Source of the DNA: Hyaloscypha bicolor E
Taxonomy: Eukaryota > Ascomycota > Leotiomycetes > Helotiales > Hyaloscyphaceae
DNA length: 64,000 nucleotides
Assembly: GCF_002865645.1 (NCBI RefSeq)
Contig: NW_020194619.1
Coordinates: 496,001 to 560,000 of the forward strand
Direction: 5' to 3'
In this document: positions 49,656-62,492 of the stretch, one piece after another
Layout: each line of letters starts with the position of its first letter
How positions within the stretch are numbered: position 1 is the first letter of the stretch
Program-made: the position numbers and the translations under genes
Notes under the pieces: model-generated
The model's input: only the letters and a program-made list of their open reading frames with translations
Told to the model about the DNA's origin: nothing
The model's database searches: none

Positions 49656-49778
49656 CTAGAAGCCTCTAGGATCAAACCGTGCAAGATGGGTTGATGGTGT
49701 GGCAATTCGGACAGCTGGGTACTGCGTGATGGTCGACGGAGCAGATGCTGGGTGCTGAGGAATTGGATGCTTGGGCAT
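49656..49778 (-). CDS. Candidate uORF in the stuA leader
   Basis: ATG at 49778 opens 40 codons ending at TAG: MPKHPIPQHPASAPSTITQY and so on to FDPRGF. It lies 57 nt before the acceptor that begins the stuA upstream reading frame. Aspergillus nidulans stuA is known to carry small leader ORFs that regulate its translation. Alternatively the 40 codons are part of the missing first coding exon, but I found no donor that joins them in frame. Confidence 0.35.
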   Translation of the reverse strand: MPKHPIPQHPASAPSTITQYPAVRIATPSTHLARFDPRGF

Positions 49779-50569
49779 GAAATCGATGCAATCGTATTTT
49801 GAAATGATCAGCACTGGGCAACTGTGCTTTTACAACGAACGCGCAGGATGGTCGTTTATTTATCGTGATGGACAAAATAGATGCATAGACCGAACAGTGA
49901 CTTCGTTAAAACTGCAAAAGACTCGAAAGCAAGACGTTTGGCTCGTAGAAGGTCGTTAAGAGGAGACTTGAGAAAAAGTCTGTCAATCCAATTGAGATGC
50001 AATTGAAGCTCCACGACAGGTTGGTTGATGGTTACGCGAAGCTGCAGGTATGCTTGTGCTTATTGTCGCTTCGAAAAGATCTGATCCGTGCTTCGATTCG
50101 AGGATGCAAAAGTTTCGTGGGAAGTCGTTACGCTCGTGAACAATCGTCGGCGCCACAGCAACTGGGGGTCCGGAAGGATGTGGAGAGAGGATGGTATGTG
50201 AAAGTTGGTTTGGAGAATTGGTGAACTTCTGCCACCTCTAATGCAGGTACAACCAACAGTCAGCGCTGCAGCAGAAAAGAGGACTGTGAGAGGGATCGCA
50301 AGAGAAACAGTCGAGCAAGGCGTGGGCAGCTAGCACATACCTTTTTTTGCAACCTGCACCTCCTACCAAGGAAAAGTCGAGAGGTCGGGAGAGAGCGCGC
50401 GAGAAGGAAGGGAGAGGTAGGTGGATCTGGAGACGGCGCGGAAGAGAGAGAAGAGGTTGGGTGGAGGAGGGCAAGTAAAGGTCGAGATCAGGATAACAGC
50501 GACGAGCCAGTGGCAGGCGGGCGTGTGGATAGCGGGACGAGCAGGTGGCAGAGCGAGAGCATCGACGGG

Positions 50570-50694
<125 letters not shown>

Positions 50695-50819
50695 AGGGGA
50701 GCTCTCTGTTCTGCTGGGATTGTTTTCTGGTGGAGCAGGGGCGTGAGCCGGGGGGACGCCTGAGCAACCAGCGACCGAGCAGAGCAGCAGAACAGAGAGA
50801 GAGGACTGGTGGGAGGGAT

Positions 50820-50862
50820 CAGGGAGGGGAGGGGAGGGGAGGGAAGGGAGAGGGGAGGGGTT
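50820..50862 (+). repeat. G-rich GGGGA array, G-quadruplex motif
   Basis: A GGGAGGGGAGGGGAGGGG-type array lies about 130 bp after the G121 tract on the same strand. It satisfies the general four-run G-quadruplex pattern. It is purely sequence-based evidence. Confidence 0.6.
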
Positions 50863-53800
50863 GAGCGAGAATCGCGCCTTTTGGCCCTAGCACCACGCTA
50901 AGAAGTTCAAAGGAGGGAGCGCTGTCCTCTGCGCAAACTCCCAGCTCCAGCTCAAAGCTCCCCAGCTCCAGCTCCAGCCAGCTCCGGCTCCAGCACCGGC
51001 AGCAGTCGCGCTCCCACGACCCACGCCGCCCACCGATTTTCCCAGCAGGCCGACCAGTGGTCGCGCCAAAAGCTGCTCCCTGTTGCACGCTAGGCCTGGG
51101 CGTGCGCCGTGTGCTAAACGAGCGCCCGCAGTGGAGGGCGGCCAGGACAGGCCTCTTCCCCTTCCGGGTACCTTCGTGCGGGAGGTACAGGACGGAGTAT
51201 CGTTGTTGGGTGAGGATCCAGCCCCCCCCCCCCGCCGCTGACTGGATGGGCTGCTGCTTGCTGGCCATACGCTGCCCGTTTGAAGAGCAGCGAGCGCCGA
51301 GCCTGTAAAGAAGAGTTCGAGGGCGTCTGAGGCTGGTGTCCGACGTCCGTGTGCTGTACCAGTTCTGCTCGGCCAGGTTCTGTGACTTCTCGCTGGCTGT
51401 CCTGGCTTCTCCGCTGCGAATTCGGTTGTTGAGGCTGTTTTCCTTGCTGCTTGCTGCTTGCTCGGCGCCGTGCGGGCAAACCCAGGGAGCCGAAGAGGAA
51501 GGCGGCTGGGGGAGCGAGGGAGGTGATTTCTGGAACGGAACACCAGGTCAAGACTCAAGAGTCAAGACCAACAACGCTGATCCACGAATAACCAGTGGCT
51601 GAGGAAGGCTGGCAGGGTGATCTGATCTGGCTCAGGCCCGCGAAAATGCTCTCTACCTCTGCTCGCCCTTCTGGAAAAGTGGGGAGTTCCGGCGTGCCGT
51701 GCTATCAGTCTGGTAGTCCAGCTCTGCCTCTTCCTCTTCCCCTCCCTCTCTTCCTCGTCGACAACGCAGCTTTGTAACCGCAACCCGTGGCGGGGTCTCT
51801 GTCCAAATTTACGTTGGAGCTGGGGCCAGCAACCTACGATCCACTCCCAACCCACGTTCCAGCGCGCTACCGGACTACTTTCCGTAGTAACATCCACCTT
51901 AAATGGTTAATCATCTAGTCGCTCAGCGCCTTGGCCACTGAAACCCGCCCAGTAGTACCCACCGGTCCCACCCAAGAATCCTGACAATGACACCAGAAAA
52001 CCCCGTGGCTCCAGCAGCTGCGGGACGAAGCTTCAATCTCCAAACTTCAACCTTTGCTCTGGCGGCTTCGGTTGCGCCTGGCTGCAGCAGTTGCAGCGGC
52101 ACTGCTATTCTGGACGACGAGCCACATACCCGCGCTTACAAAGGCAACGAGTAAGGGACATCAGGCTAAGCCTCTAGTTTGGTGGAATAGCTTCAGCGCC
52201 AATTCCGCGTACTGGGGAGCAGCAACGTTGTCAGCAACCAGAAGCCGTGTGAGGTTGCAGGGGAGCAGGCGGCGCCAAAAAATGGAAGGGGTTGAAGAGT
52301 TCTGGCCAGCGCGGATCCGGACCAGATTCAGCCTGACGCCGATTGACTGATAGCGAGAATGGAGATCGATGGAAATCCTGGACCTCCTCCCTTCTCACCG
52401 CACGGTACTGATGCCACTGCAGCTACGGTCCTCTCAATCTTCGCCTTCGTACATCTCTATAGAGGTAGTTAATGAATAATCATGTGTCTTAATGGTTGTG
52501 CATGCTGAAATCATAGGATTCAATGGTCAAAAACGGCAAGGCCAGCCACGGGAATCGTCATAGGTTTCTCCGAAACGGGGGTGATGGTGGTAGGGAAGTG
52601 GATGCGGCTGTCTGGCCCTATCCCACGCGCAATGCGATCTTGCAGATTCTTTGCTCCCATCCTCTGCAGTCGTCTGGTCGAGTGAGGAAGCATATGGTTC
52701 GGCCTTGTGTGGTTTCATCTGAAATAGGTACATGCACCTTGGCTACCACTCTAATTCTTCTCCATGAACATGGAATTGGCGTACTGGCACTGCAGGTGGA
52801 CTGCTGTTTGTATGTGCACTCCGGATGGGGTGCAATGACGAGCGAGAGGCGAAGCTTGCAGAAGATCCCGTCTGCAGAGTGCAGTGCAGCGATCAAGCCA
52901 GATGGCAGCGCGCTGTGCACGAGCCGGACAATAGGTAGGGCCACAGAATTCTCCGATTGCCTTCGTCCTGCCGCACTGTGCAGAATGCTGAACCGCCTTA
53001 TGCGAGCTAGATGAAGGTTTTGTTGGCAAAAGTCCGGAGTGCAGCTACAAGTTGAGGTTCTGGCCAAAAACGGATCCCCTCCACAGGCAGATCATGCTTG
53101 ATCGGTAAGGCAGGCAGGCAAGCCGGCATGAAATGTACGTATGTATGTCATGTCAAAAGGTCCCGTTCAACACTAGATCAAGTGGATAGAAGCTAGGTGA
53201 CGCCCACGACTAACCAGGATCAACTGATATTTTTATGCTTTCGGGAAACCGAAAGGTGCCAGAGGGAGAGAAAGTCATCCTCAGACCAAGCCGATGTTGA
53301 TTTGGGCATCACTCCGCAGCCCCATAGGCTCACCTCGGGCCTCTATCCCTTTTTGTCTCTTTGCAAGGGTAGAATTGGAATCGCCCGTTTTCAAACTTCA
53401 GAAAACCTCGGTACAGTTGAGTTTTTTCCCTCTGTACTGAGATTAGGATGGAGCCGGTCGGCCCAGCCGAATCGACAGCGTTCTTTTTAACGCCCGCGTA
53501 TCAAATGTTGAAGGGTATTTTTGCGAAATTCTAAATCGACGAGGGGGGCCTGGGTGGGCAGGCTTACCCACCACCCCTGCAGCACCTGGTATCCATTTAC
53601 AAGCCTCTCCGACCTCCCAGGTCAACGCAAAGACAGGCCTCAATCTTCAAAAAATGGGCAGGCAACCTCCCATCCTGCAAATATTGGGGGCTGGCAGTGG
53701 ATGCGGGGCCTCGCCCTCAAAATTCAAGCTGCTCGTCTGCTTGCTGAAGCTGCAACGCTTCTTGCTGGTGTGGTGGGATCTCACTCGCTCCCCTGTACTT

Positions 53801-56800
53801 TGTGCAGACGGAGACACGCTGTGGCAGCAGCATGGCGAGCAGAGAAGGCGGGTGGAAGTCTTGAGAAGTGTGCATAGAACAACACGTGCAGTAATTGGGA
53901 AAAAAACGGTTGAAATCCCATCCCGATGTGGCATCATGGAAGTCCACAGTTTTTTTCTGCCTGCTGTTGTTTGCTGCTGAGTGGTCATGTATCGAAGTAC
54001 AGACCAGGGTTGCAGGTCAGGGTTCGGAGCGACGTGCAAGTCAGATCGGCGGCATTTCTCACATGGAGATTATTTTGGTTTCGTTGGGGTTAGTCTTCTG
54101 GATGGCCCGAGAAACAATGGATGACCACCAACGTATCAAACACGTATGCTGAGGTAAGATGAAAATATTCTCTGGACTGTCGAGATTGCCAACAGCAGTT
54201 GAGGCGTGCCATGTTTGCGCTGATTTCCGCCTTGTCTCAGGTTTTGATATCGTATTTCGACTAAGAGCCTTGTGACAACCCGAAAACTGGCGTTGTCACG
54301 CCCTCGACATTCGTGGTCGAAGGGGACTGGCTGGAGAGCGCTGCCATTTTGACCCGTAATGGAACTTTCTCAAACGGTTAACGCCATCCCTCTATTCGCC
54401 TGGATCCAGACGGTGATTGCTTCGGTCTTTAAAGGGGTTCTTCCATTCGGCGCAATTGTTACAATGTGCTGCGGATGAAGATATCTCGACTCATCAACTT
54501 CCCCCCTTGTTCGAGCCTCGAACTTGACGCCTTCCGCCTCGCCACTACGCAAGGAACATCGTGCGCGAAATCCCGTTGGATGGATTTAAGCAAGTCTCCG
54601 AGATTGAGAAAAAGAAGTTGAACAAACCACAGTTGGTTTCGCCGTCGTTGGTTTCCAGCTGGTATCCTCGATGAGCCTCGTGTCTCATCTGGTACCTCTG
54701 ACTCTCTCGATTTTTGCGTCATCAAGCATCCCTTGAGAAGATCCTGAAATTGGAAGCAAACTTAGCTCTGGATATCTGAGTACTGATAGTTTTGAGGCGC
54801 ACATGATAGATTCCGTTCCGGGGATCTTCTTCTCGGACTGAGGATGCTGACGGTCCTGCGTTACACTCTGATCTCGCCTCGCGGAGATACAATGGACGCA
54901 TGAGCTCTCATGTTGATTCCTGAAGGTCTCCCAGAAAATCCCGTGATCTGCGGGCGGAAGTATTGGAGATCCTCCCGGCATGGCGCTGGTGACCTGCGGC
55001 TCCCCGAGACAGCATGGTTTTCCAAATGGAAGAACAGAAGCCCACAATCTCGTCCCCTCCGGACGTACTCGACTTTCTTTGATATCCAGCCCGCACCCAG
55101 GTCGGTCGAAATCGCACCATGTTTCTGTCTGCTCAATCAAGAGATATTCTCTATGAACCGCTTGTCTTACTCGTCGTCTTGCAAAATCATTGGTAGTACG
55201 TGACCCACGTATTTCTCGCGAGTTCACCGCTTCCAGAACCCTGCCTCCTCTCTCGATATTCTTCGCCCATCGCTCACGCTCTCCACTCCCGGCACCGGTC
55301 CCTGCAGCTCCTTGAGAGACATGGCCCTTGCTGTGCGCCAGAGCACTTGCATGTGCATATGCAGAGCGGCTACTTGCATCAAAAACCTCTCCAATCAGCG
55401 GCGGAACCGGCCTCAACAGCTGCGATGGCGCAACAAGGGTCCTTAGCTTGTTTCATGCGCTTGTCAACCGCGGCCTCAGGCGAGGGCAGCCAAGTGGATG
55501 CTGGATGCTGTCATTCCGTGAGAGTAAATGGGTGTGAAATTGAGATGCCCAGCGGACGCCGCGAGAGCGTGGTAGAAGGGCAATTGAAATTTCGAAGCCG
55601 TCTCGTCCGAGTCCCCATCTCCCAGCACAGCCTATCAGCTTATCACGACCCCTCATTGCAGGCGCCGATCGCCCCAAAGCTGGTGGCTTTGTAGGGTCAC
55701 CCCAATCAACGACCACCACGTCTTCGAGCCACCCTCCTCGCGACCATGGCGGCCACCCAGGGCTTCTCTGCGTCTTGGGTCGGTGTTTAGCCTATCCGCG
55801 CCAAGCATTTTTATACGCGGTGCAGCAGCCCCGCTACTCGCCGAACCCCACCACGCTCTCTTTTTGCGGACAGGGAAACGATATCGATCAAGCATCGAGC
55901 ATCGAGCACGGAGCATGGAGCAGCGAGCAGCGAGCAGCGAGCAGCGCAGCCTCGCAGCATGTGGGGTTTGATTTGACTTTTGAGAGCTGCCGAGCAAGCC
56001 ATCGTAGCAGTGGAGAGCAAAGCCACGACATCCGTCCAGTGGAGAGCAGAGGGAAACGGTGTAGCATGGGCGCAGCGCGGCGAGCGGAGGCGTTGAAGAT
56101 GTAAAATCCGTAGGGCGGATCAGCGAAAGCGTGAAGCACTGAAGCTGCGCGCGGATAACGGTCGTTACGGTCCGTCTTCATATGGCAGGGATGTGCACGT
56201 CTCTGGCTGAGACCCGTGGCGGCCAATTATGCTGTCGGAAATATAACGCACGACATCTCAACTCTTCCCGTGATGGTTCGGGAGTTGTACAGTGTACAGT
56301 ACAGTACAGAAGACGATTGTCCGTCAGTGCTCGCGCCATCTGCGGTTGAGCGAGTCTCGTCGAAGACCAGGTTGCTGGGAGAGGATGGGATTGGGGCAAG
56401 GTGGTGGAGGCAGGATTTTGGCGATGTTTCCGGGCGTCCAGTGACCGTTTTGCGAGGGCTGGATTTTGATTTTGATGGCGTGGAGCGTGTCACTAGCGTC
56501 CCTTCACCGCCCTTCCTCGTCCCCCCGCGGCCTCCTCATTCGCCAACCTCCCTCAATCCAAACATCGGGAAAAGCCTGTTGACGGAAACGAAGTCACTCC
56601 TGATATCGGCCTCACCATCCTCCATGTCAGATCAGGTCAGGTCAGTTCAGGTCAGTAGTCAGGTCAGATCATGGATGTGCTCCCGAGTTGAGCTTTCTCG
56701 CGAAAGTTGAACTCAGCCCGCAAGGATCGAGAGACCTGGAGGAGGTTGGACGGAGCCAAACATAGAACCACCTCCCCAGCTTCCTGGAGGATTTCCAACC

Positions 56801-57799
56801 TAGCAAGTAGTCCACCAGCGTCCTCTCGGGCCAGTCTGAAGTCTGACCACCCATCATTATTAGATGTTGCTTGTGATATCGCCTCGATGCTTTCTGAACC
56901 CAGCCCAGGCCATCCCCATATTGTCACGACAGCAGAAGGGCAGATGGTCCCCACCAAGGCCTTGCTCTACATGGGGCGGCTGGACGTGCAATGGGCAACG
57001 CGGCTACTCCCGTTTTCACCAGTCGTTGTTCTCGTGATCATCACATGGGTCATCCGAGTTGGCCCCAGAGCTCACTGACGAAGCTGTACACCCTCGTGTC
57101 CCAAAACATGCAAACTCAACCCATATTTATATTGCTCCTGCATGATGGTCTCAAATGACCATGTACAACATCCATCGAGGCTTATTCGAGATCTCGCAGG
57201 AGGGCTGGATCTTCATGCTGCTTGCTTGCCTCGCAGGCATCGGGAAGGATTTTGGGTGGGTTGAGGGGAGGAACTCGGCCGCCACATGCAGCAAAGGGCA
57301 GCCTTAGCTGCTTGATCCCACGCATGTATGTCGTGCGTTAAAAATGCCTCGATCTGACAACGATGGTGCATTCTGCTGCAAGAAGCTGCGAGGCGGGCGG
57401 GTTCTTGCATAGCCCTGTGCATCTCTTGTCGCCCTTGGTCCATGGAAATTGAAGGCCATTATACTTTTTTGCTGAAGATGTAACAACAGTGACCTTCGTC
57501 TTGGATAGAGATTCGGAGCTTTTTTGCTGTTGTGAGCGAAGGGAACGGACAGTGGCTCGATCGGATGATGCTGTGAGAGTGGGTGGCCGGGCGGGCGGCT
57601 CAAGAGGGAAGCATGTGCTCGACCCCCTCCTTTCTCGGCCTCAAGGGTGTGTACGGATCGTCTGAGAGTCTTCGGCAGTGCCAAAATCGAGAGGCTAAGA
57701 TACTTGGTGGTACTTGCATCCAAGGTGGCAAAGTCGGCTTTCAGAAGCAAAGAGCGTTCGTGTTCGCCCACGTGACTTCGTTCTTCGAATTAATCTGGA

Positions 57800-57805
57800 A
57801 CGCGT
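57800..57805. promoter_or_regulatory. Candidate MCB box (ACGCGT) upstream of the BRCT gene
   Basis: ACGCGT lies about 170 bp upstream of the BRCT gene ATG. The same caution applies as for the site at 42499: a single hexamer is weak evidence without conservation. Confidence 0.3.
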
Positions 57806-57973
57806 CATCCCCGTTTCCTCGTTAACCCCAGAGATGCCCCACCCCACCCCACCCCACCATCTGTTTGTTAAATCGCGTCGTCTTCCCGGCCAGAGATCAA
57901 CGATATCAACGACCTCTTCACCTCCATTCAACCATGACACAAAAAGCTTGGAGCTGACCCGAGAGGTAATACG

Positions 57974-58953
57974 ATGAGGCTGAGAAAAATGCCGCCGCCA
58001 GAGTCCTCTGCTCCCGCGGCTGCCGAGCCCAAATTTGGAGCATATTTTGATGCGTGGAATAGCTCTTCAACGGGGCACCAGCGAGCGGAGAACCGTCTAG
58101 GAGGCTCAACAGGATGGAGGCAATCACGGGCAAGCAAACTCTCCTATCAATTCAAAAGTGGTGGGACCGGCGGCCCGCGAATTTCAGACCAAGTTGGGGC
58201 TGGTTCTGAGAACTGGGACGAGAAAGCCAAGGCGTTGATACCCAAAGATGTCAGGGAAAGGGCAAAGATATCCGTGGAGGATATGCTTACGGGGGAAAGC
58301 AAGAGTAAGGTATCTTGAATGTACATGATTGTCTTTGGTGGAATGCTAATACACAACATAGTGACCATGACCAAAGAAGAGAAGGTGATGGCCCAAAGGA
58401 AAAAGGAAGACGATTTGAAAGAAGAAGAGAAGTTGAATCGAAAGAAGGGGATTTTTGATGGACTTGTGATCTATGTCAATGGCAGCACTTATCCATCAAT
58501 ATCGGACCACAAACTCAAGCATGTCCTGGCCGAAAATGGTGCGAGGATGTCGTTGCATCTTGGAAGGAAGCAAGTTACCCATGTCATTTTGGGTAAGCCA
58601 TCTGGGGCTGCAGGAATTGGAGCTGGTGGTGGACTGTCAGGTACAAAAATTGAGAAAGAAATACGAAGAGTAGGAGGTTGTGGAGTGAAGTATGTTGGTG
58701 TTGAATGGTAAGCAAGTTTCTTGGTCAGCCTATGGGAGACCTTCTCACATTCCTATGCAGGGTACTTGAGAGTCTAAAAACTGGGAAGAGGCTACCGGAG
58801 GCTCAATTTCAGAATCTCAAGGTCGCTGCAAAACGGCAGCAGAGCGTTTACGGAATGTTCAAGAAGACAAACAGCGTGAGTCGTCCGGATCTGAGACCTA
58901 ACGAGCTTTCCGAGACTCGTATCGGAGAGTTTTCGCCTCATGATCTGGCGTAA
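57974..58953 (+). CDS. BRCT-domain protein, probable DNA-repair or checkpoint role
   Basis: Three exons, 57974-58304, 58362-58707 and 58761-58953 (introns 57 and 53 nt), giving 289 aa. The joins are in phase: GESK-MTMTKEE and GVEW-VLESLK. The N-terminal 110 residues are polar with PKFGAYFDAWNSS. A basic/acidic helix (EEKVMAQRKKEDDLKEEE) precedes a single BRCT domain at about 145-235: FDGLVIYVNGSTYPSISDHK, a central VTHVILG, and the hallmark Trp in GVEWVLES. BRCT domains bind phosphopeptides or other BRCTs in DNA-damage responses. The domain resembles the Rev1 BRCT, but no polymerase domain follows. MPPPESS at 57989 is an alternative start. Confidence 0.8.
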
Positions 58954-59366
58954 TGTCTCGGGGTCGTGTGTATTTCTAAGTCATTATGCAAGTTTCTGGT
59001 TGGGTTCATGTCAACGGATGGCTGCTTGGTTGGGGTCTGGGATGAAAGCATGGAAAGGAAATGGAAGCATTGGGAGCGTGGACTGGAAGCATATTGCATG
59101 GTCGGTAGCATAATTCGATTTCTGTAACCACTACAGAAGTTATGGACTTACGAGAAAAAGAATTCACGACGAGTACTTTGCAGCATTACTCTCCCAGCTT
59201 GAAAAAATTACGATGTACCAAATAAGTGGAACAATTGTTGAGGCCTGAGGCGTAAACATGAAAAGTCAACAAACCTGAAACTCCGTGATTGTTTATTTAC
59301 TTCTTCAACACCAACGTCAGTCAAAGACAACAAAAGCTCACTAAATCAACCACAACACATCGGACA
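58954..59366. other. Intergenic, promoter of the coiled-coil gene
   Basis: 413 bp with the 3' flank of the BRCT gene and the promoter of the next gene. No gene seen. Confidence 0.5.
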
Positions 59367-61613
59367 ATGATACGTGGGGTCTGGAATCAGGTATCATCGA
59401 CAATTGGTATGGGCTCTCCATTGTCTAATACCGGAGAAGCAGTTCTCAACTCTGCAACTCCTAACAAGATCCTCAGCCAAGAATACGAAGTCCGCTGCAC
59501 CTCCCAAACATTCACTGATACCGACACGGACACCGATACCGATGGACCTCCAAGTTCCCCTTTTGTAGCGAATGTTCCAGACGCCACAGAGAACTCGGAA
59601 AACACATCACCGGGCAAGGTTTCCCGACTCGCAACCAAAAGTCCCGTCGAACGCGACCTGATATCGCCATTGAAGATGCTGAAGAGTCGCACGACACCGT
59701 CGCCGAAGGCGCAATCACCGCATAAAACGCTTGAGACGATTAGAAGCCCGCGAAAATTGTCTTCTCCAGAGAAGAGATTTCCAGTCAAGCCTTCTTCGCC
59801 AGAGAAGCGCCCTGTCGAAAAGACTTTAGACATTCAAGATGTAATTCGAGAGAATGAAGGCCTCACGAAGGCGATAGAGATTCTGGAGGACGGCGACAGC
59901 GATACCAATGAAGACCATCCTGCAGACGATACATTGACCAGTTTGAAGGGTCCTGGATGTGATGAGCCCAATTTTGACGATACCATGGTCAGCACATACA
60001 GTACATTTTCTGCCGTGCCAGATATGACAATGTTCGCAAAGATTGGACACAGCCCTACAAAGTATCCTGGAATGGGTCCTACACCAAGGCGTAGTCAGAT
60101 GAACACACCAGCAACAGCTCGACGGCCAATGAATAATCGCTCTCCATCTCCCACTCCTCGAGGTCACAAACGCGGCCAGAGCAAGGACGAAGGAAACACT
60201 ACAAATTTGATTTTAGACTTCACCGAGCAATTCAATGGCTTTACTGGGCGCAGTAATCAATCTCCTGTCAGACAGGCTCGACAATCTCCCACAAAAGGCT
60301 CGACAACGACCGATAAGTCATGGGCAACGACACCTTCGGTAAATCGACATACAATGTCAAACCTCCTTGATTTCGACATTCCTCCTGCGCCGACCCCAAG
60401 AAGCATGCCTTCAATTACACCGCGAGAACTTGAGACTTTGAAATCCAACTTCCTGTCCGAGATCAGTAGCTTAAAGGCTTCCTTGAGTGGAAAAGAAGCT
60501 GAGGTTCAGTCTCTCAAGACAGCTGTGGGTGATGCTGAGAAGCGTGTAGGTGAAAGCTTGGAGCAAGTTCGAGAGGAGCGGAATCTCAAGGAGCAGCTAG
60601 CTGCTGATAAGGAGGAATGGGAGAAGAGAGGTCGCGAGATGGAGGCAGTTTTGAGAAATGTTAAGGAGGAGATCGTCCATGGAGAACGGGAGAGAGATGA
60701 ACTCGAGGGTCGATTGGAAGAGAGTGAGCGGAGGAGAGAGGCTGCTGAGATAATGGCCCAGGAGGCTGAAAGCAAGATGGCAGCCATGAAAGCAGGCAAG
60801 GTTGGCCCAACTGCAGAGACCAACGGAGCCAAATCAGATGAATGCCATTGCGGAGGCCGAGCTGTCGAGCTTGCAGTTGAGAAAGTCTCGAGGGAACTTC
60901 ACTCATTGTACAAAGACAAGCATGAGACCAAGGTCGCTGCCCTAAAGAAGAGCTACGAGAAGAGATGGGACAAGAAGGTCAAGGAATTAGAAACCCAGGT
61001 CGAGGATCTCACCAAGGAAAACGAAGAGCTCAAGCTCGGACGGGACACAACCATGACCAAAGTTGACCCTAAGAATCCTCTCGAAGTCACAGATAGTCTG
61101 GAGAAGCAAGTTACCAGAGATGCGAAAACAAAGGAGCTGCAAGCTGAGTTGGAAGGCTTGACACAAGAGGTGAAGAGTTTAAAACATGATAACTCGGAAC
61201 TTCGAAAACTTTTGGCTGAAGAGAGGGTCGAGAAGGGCAAATTGGTTGCGGCAGTCGACGAGATGATTCCATTGGTTGCAGCTTTCGATGACATGCTGGC
61301 AAACATGGACAATGTCCCGGCCAATCTGCCATCGAGTGAGCCCCAGCAACAGAGACAACCGTGTACAGTCGAAAATCTCCGGGGAAGCATCTCACGGGCT
61401 TCGGGATTACGAGCCCCTTCGAGTATTTCCAGTACTGTTCCAGCAGAGAGCCGTATTGGTAGGGGAGGTTTTGGTGCGCCTGCAGGAAGCAGCCATGAGA
61501 GGAGCAGGAGTGGTAGTGCTCAGGGTGGAAGACCAGGAAGCGGGTTGGGATATAGAAGCGGCATCATGAGCTCGATCGAGAAGATGGGCAACTACAAGGG
61601 ACGAGGAGAATGA
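59367..61613 (+). CDS. Large coiled-coil protein, possible spindle-pole or microtubule-associated
   Basis: A single exon of 748 aa. The start is the ATG at 59367 (MIRGVWNQVSSTIG); the open frame extends upstream without another ATG. The N-terminal half is Ser/Thr/Pro-rich with many SP and TP sites (KSPVERD, SSPEKR, PSPTPRG), consistent with a cyclin-dependent-kinase target. An Asp/Thr repeat (TDTDTDTDTD) lies near residue 52. Coiled coils follow at about 352-470, 491-560 and 590-650, with a small ECHCGG cluster near 491 and the segment LYKDKHETKVAALKKSYEKR. This organisation recalls fungal NIMA-interacting and spindle-pole coiled-coil proteins such as TinA. That resemblance is from memory and unproven. 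The C-terminus is Gly/Arg/Ser-rich. Confidence 0.8.
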   Translation: MIRGVWNQVSSTIGMGSPLSNTGEAVLNSATPNKILSQEYEVRCTSQTFTDTDTDTDTDGPPSSPFVANVPDATENSENTSPGKVSRLATKSPVERDLISPLKMLKSRTTPSPKAQSPHKTLETIRSPRKLSSPEKRFPVKPSSPEKRPVEKTLDIQDVIRENEGLTKAIEILEDGDSDTNEDHPADDTLTSLKGPGCDEPNFDDTMVSTYSTFSAVPDMTMFAKIGHSPTKYPGMGPTPRRSQMNTPATARRPMNNRSPSPTPRGHKRGQSKDEGNTTNLILDFTEQFNGFTGRSNQSPVRQARQSPTKGSTTTDKSWATTPSVNRHTMSNLLDFDIPPAPTPRSMPSITPRELETLKSNFLSEISSLKASLSGKEAEVQSLKTAVGDAEKRVGESLEQVREERNLKEQLAADKEEWEKRGREMEAVLRNVKEEIVHGERERDELEGRLEESERRREAAEIMAQEAESKMAAMKAGKVGPTAETNGAKSDECHCGGRAVELAVEKVSRELHSLYKDKHETKVAALKKSYEKRWDKKVKELETQVEDLTKENEELKLGRDTTMTKVDPKNPLEVTDSLEKQVTRDAKTKELQAELEGLTQEVKSLKHDNSELRKLLAEERVEKGKLVAAVDEMIPLVAAFDDMLANMDNVPANLPSSEPQQQRQPCTVENLRGSISRASGLRAPSSISSTVPAESRIGRGGFGAPAGSSHERSRSGSAQGGRPGSGLGYRSGIMSSIEKMGNYKGRGE

Positions 61614-62492
61614 GAAGTTTCGGGTCGGTGTTATTATTACGATTACTGGGAGGTTCCTTTGGTGTTGATGTTTGAGTTCAATTCGGAAGGCGTCTTTTGG
61701 TTTGACGCTTGCCTTCGTGTGCCCCTAAGGCCCTTATTGTGTGGATAAATTTTTGACTCCAATAATAGTCTTGGTCCACAAATTGATGGAGACAGCCAAG
61801 GAACAACCCCATTGAACATCAATTTCTGGTCGGCCAGTTATCCCTGAGAGAGGTTCGATGCTCAAAGTTGACATCGGCAGAAGTCCACTCCAAAGATCCG
61901 CACACATTGACGAAGGAGCTCCCAAGAAGTCCTTAGTGGTTAGTGGTAGACTGATAGTGAAGCCAATCACTTCCTCACGGGAAAGACTCCACGTTTGTCA
62001 TCAAGACGCATCATGCAACACATCTCTTCATATGACAACTACCTCACCACTTACCACTTGAGGTCCCCCGCAGTACGACTCCGATACTCCTTTCTCTCCA
62101 CCACAAATCACAAGTGGCCAACAGACTGACTACAGAAAGTTGCTTTTGTCCGAAGTTTCCGATTGGGCAAAAAACAGCCCCGAAAGTCAATATTCACATG
62201 TTCTGATGCACTTGCGAGTTACTTCTGTATCATTGGTTCTCAAAACAACATGCCATGGCTTTGTGGATATGGTGAAAAGATAATAGTCGGCGTTATCCTC
62301 TCTCCCATGGTGCCGGCCCCTTAGGAGTGACATTAAGTCCGACCATTATCAAAAAGGCGGACCGGTCCAACGTCATGCATTTTCCGGAGATGATGTTTAG
62401 TGCATTTGACGAAGTCCGACTAATTGATCTTCTTAACTAAGCCTCATATCCCCAATTCGAGTGAAAGCTTCCAGATTCCAACTTCAAACAGA
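61614..62492. other. Intergenic, 0.9 kb
   Basis: It holds the 3' flank of the coiled-coil gene and the promoter of the reductase gene. No open frame shows protein character. Confidence 0.5.

Noticed and set aside
54685..55416. 243-codon minus-strand open frame
   Set aside because: No ATG context, no domain, and several frames of similar length overlap it on both strands in GC-rich sequence; chance is likelier.
57974..58953. Rev1 polymerase
   Set aside because: Only a BRCT domain is present; no polymerase motifs follow before the stop codon or in the next kilobase.
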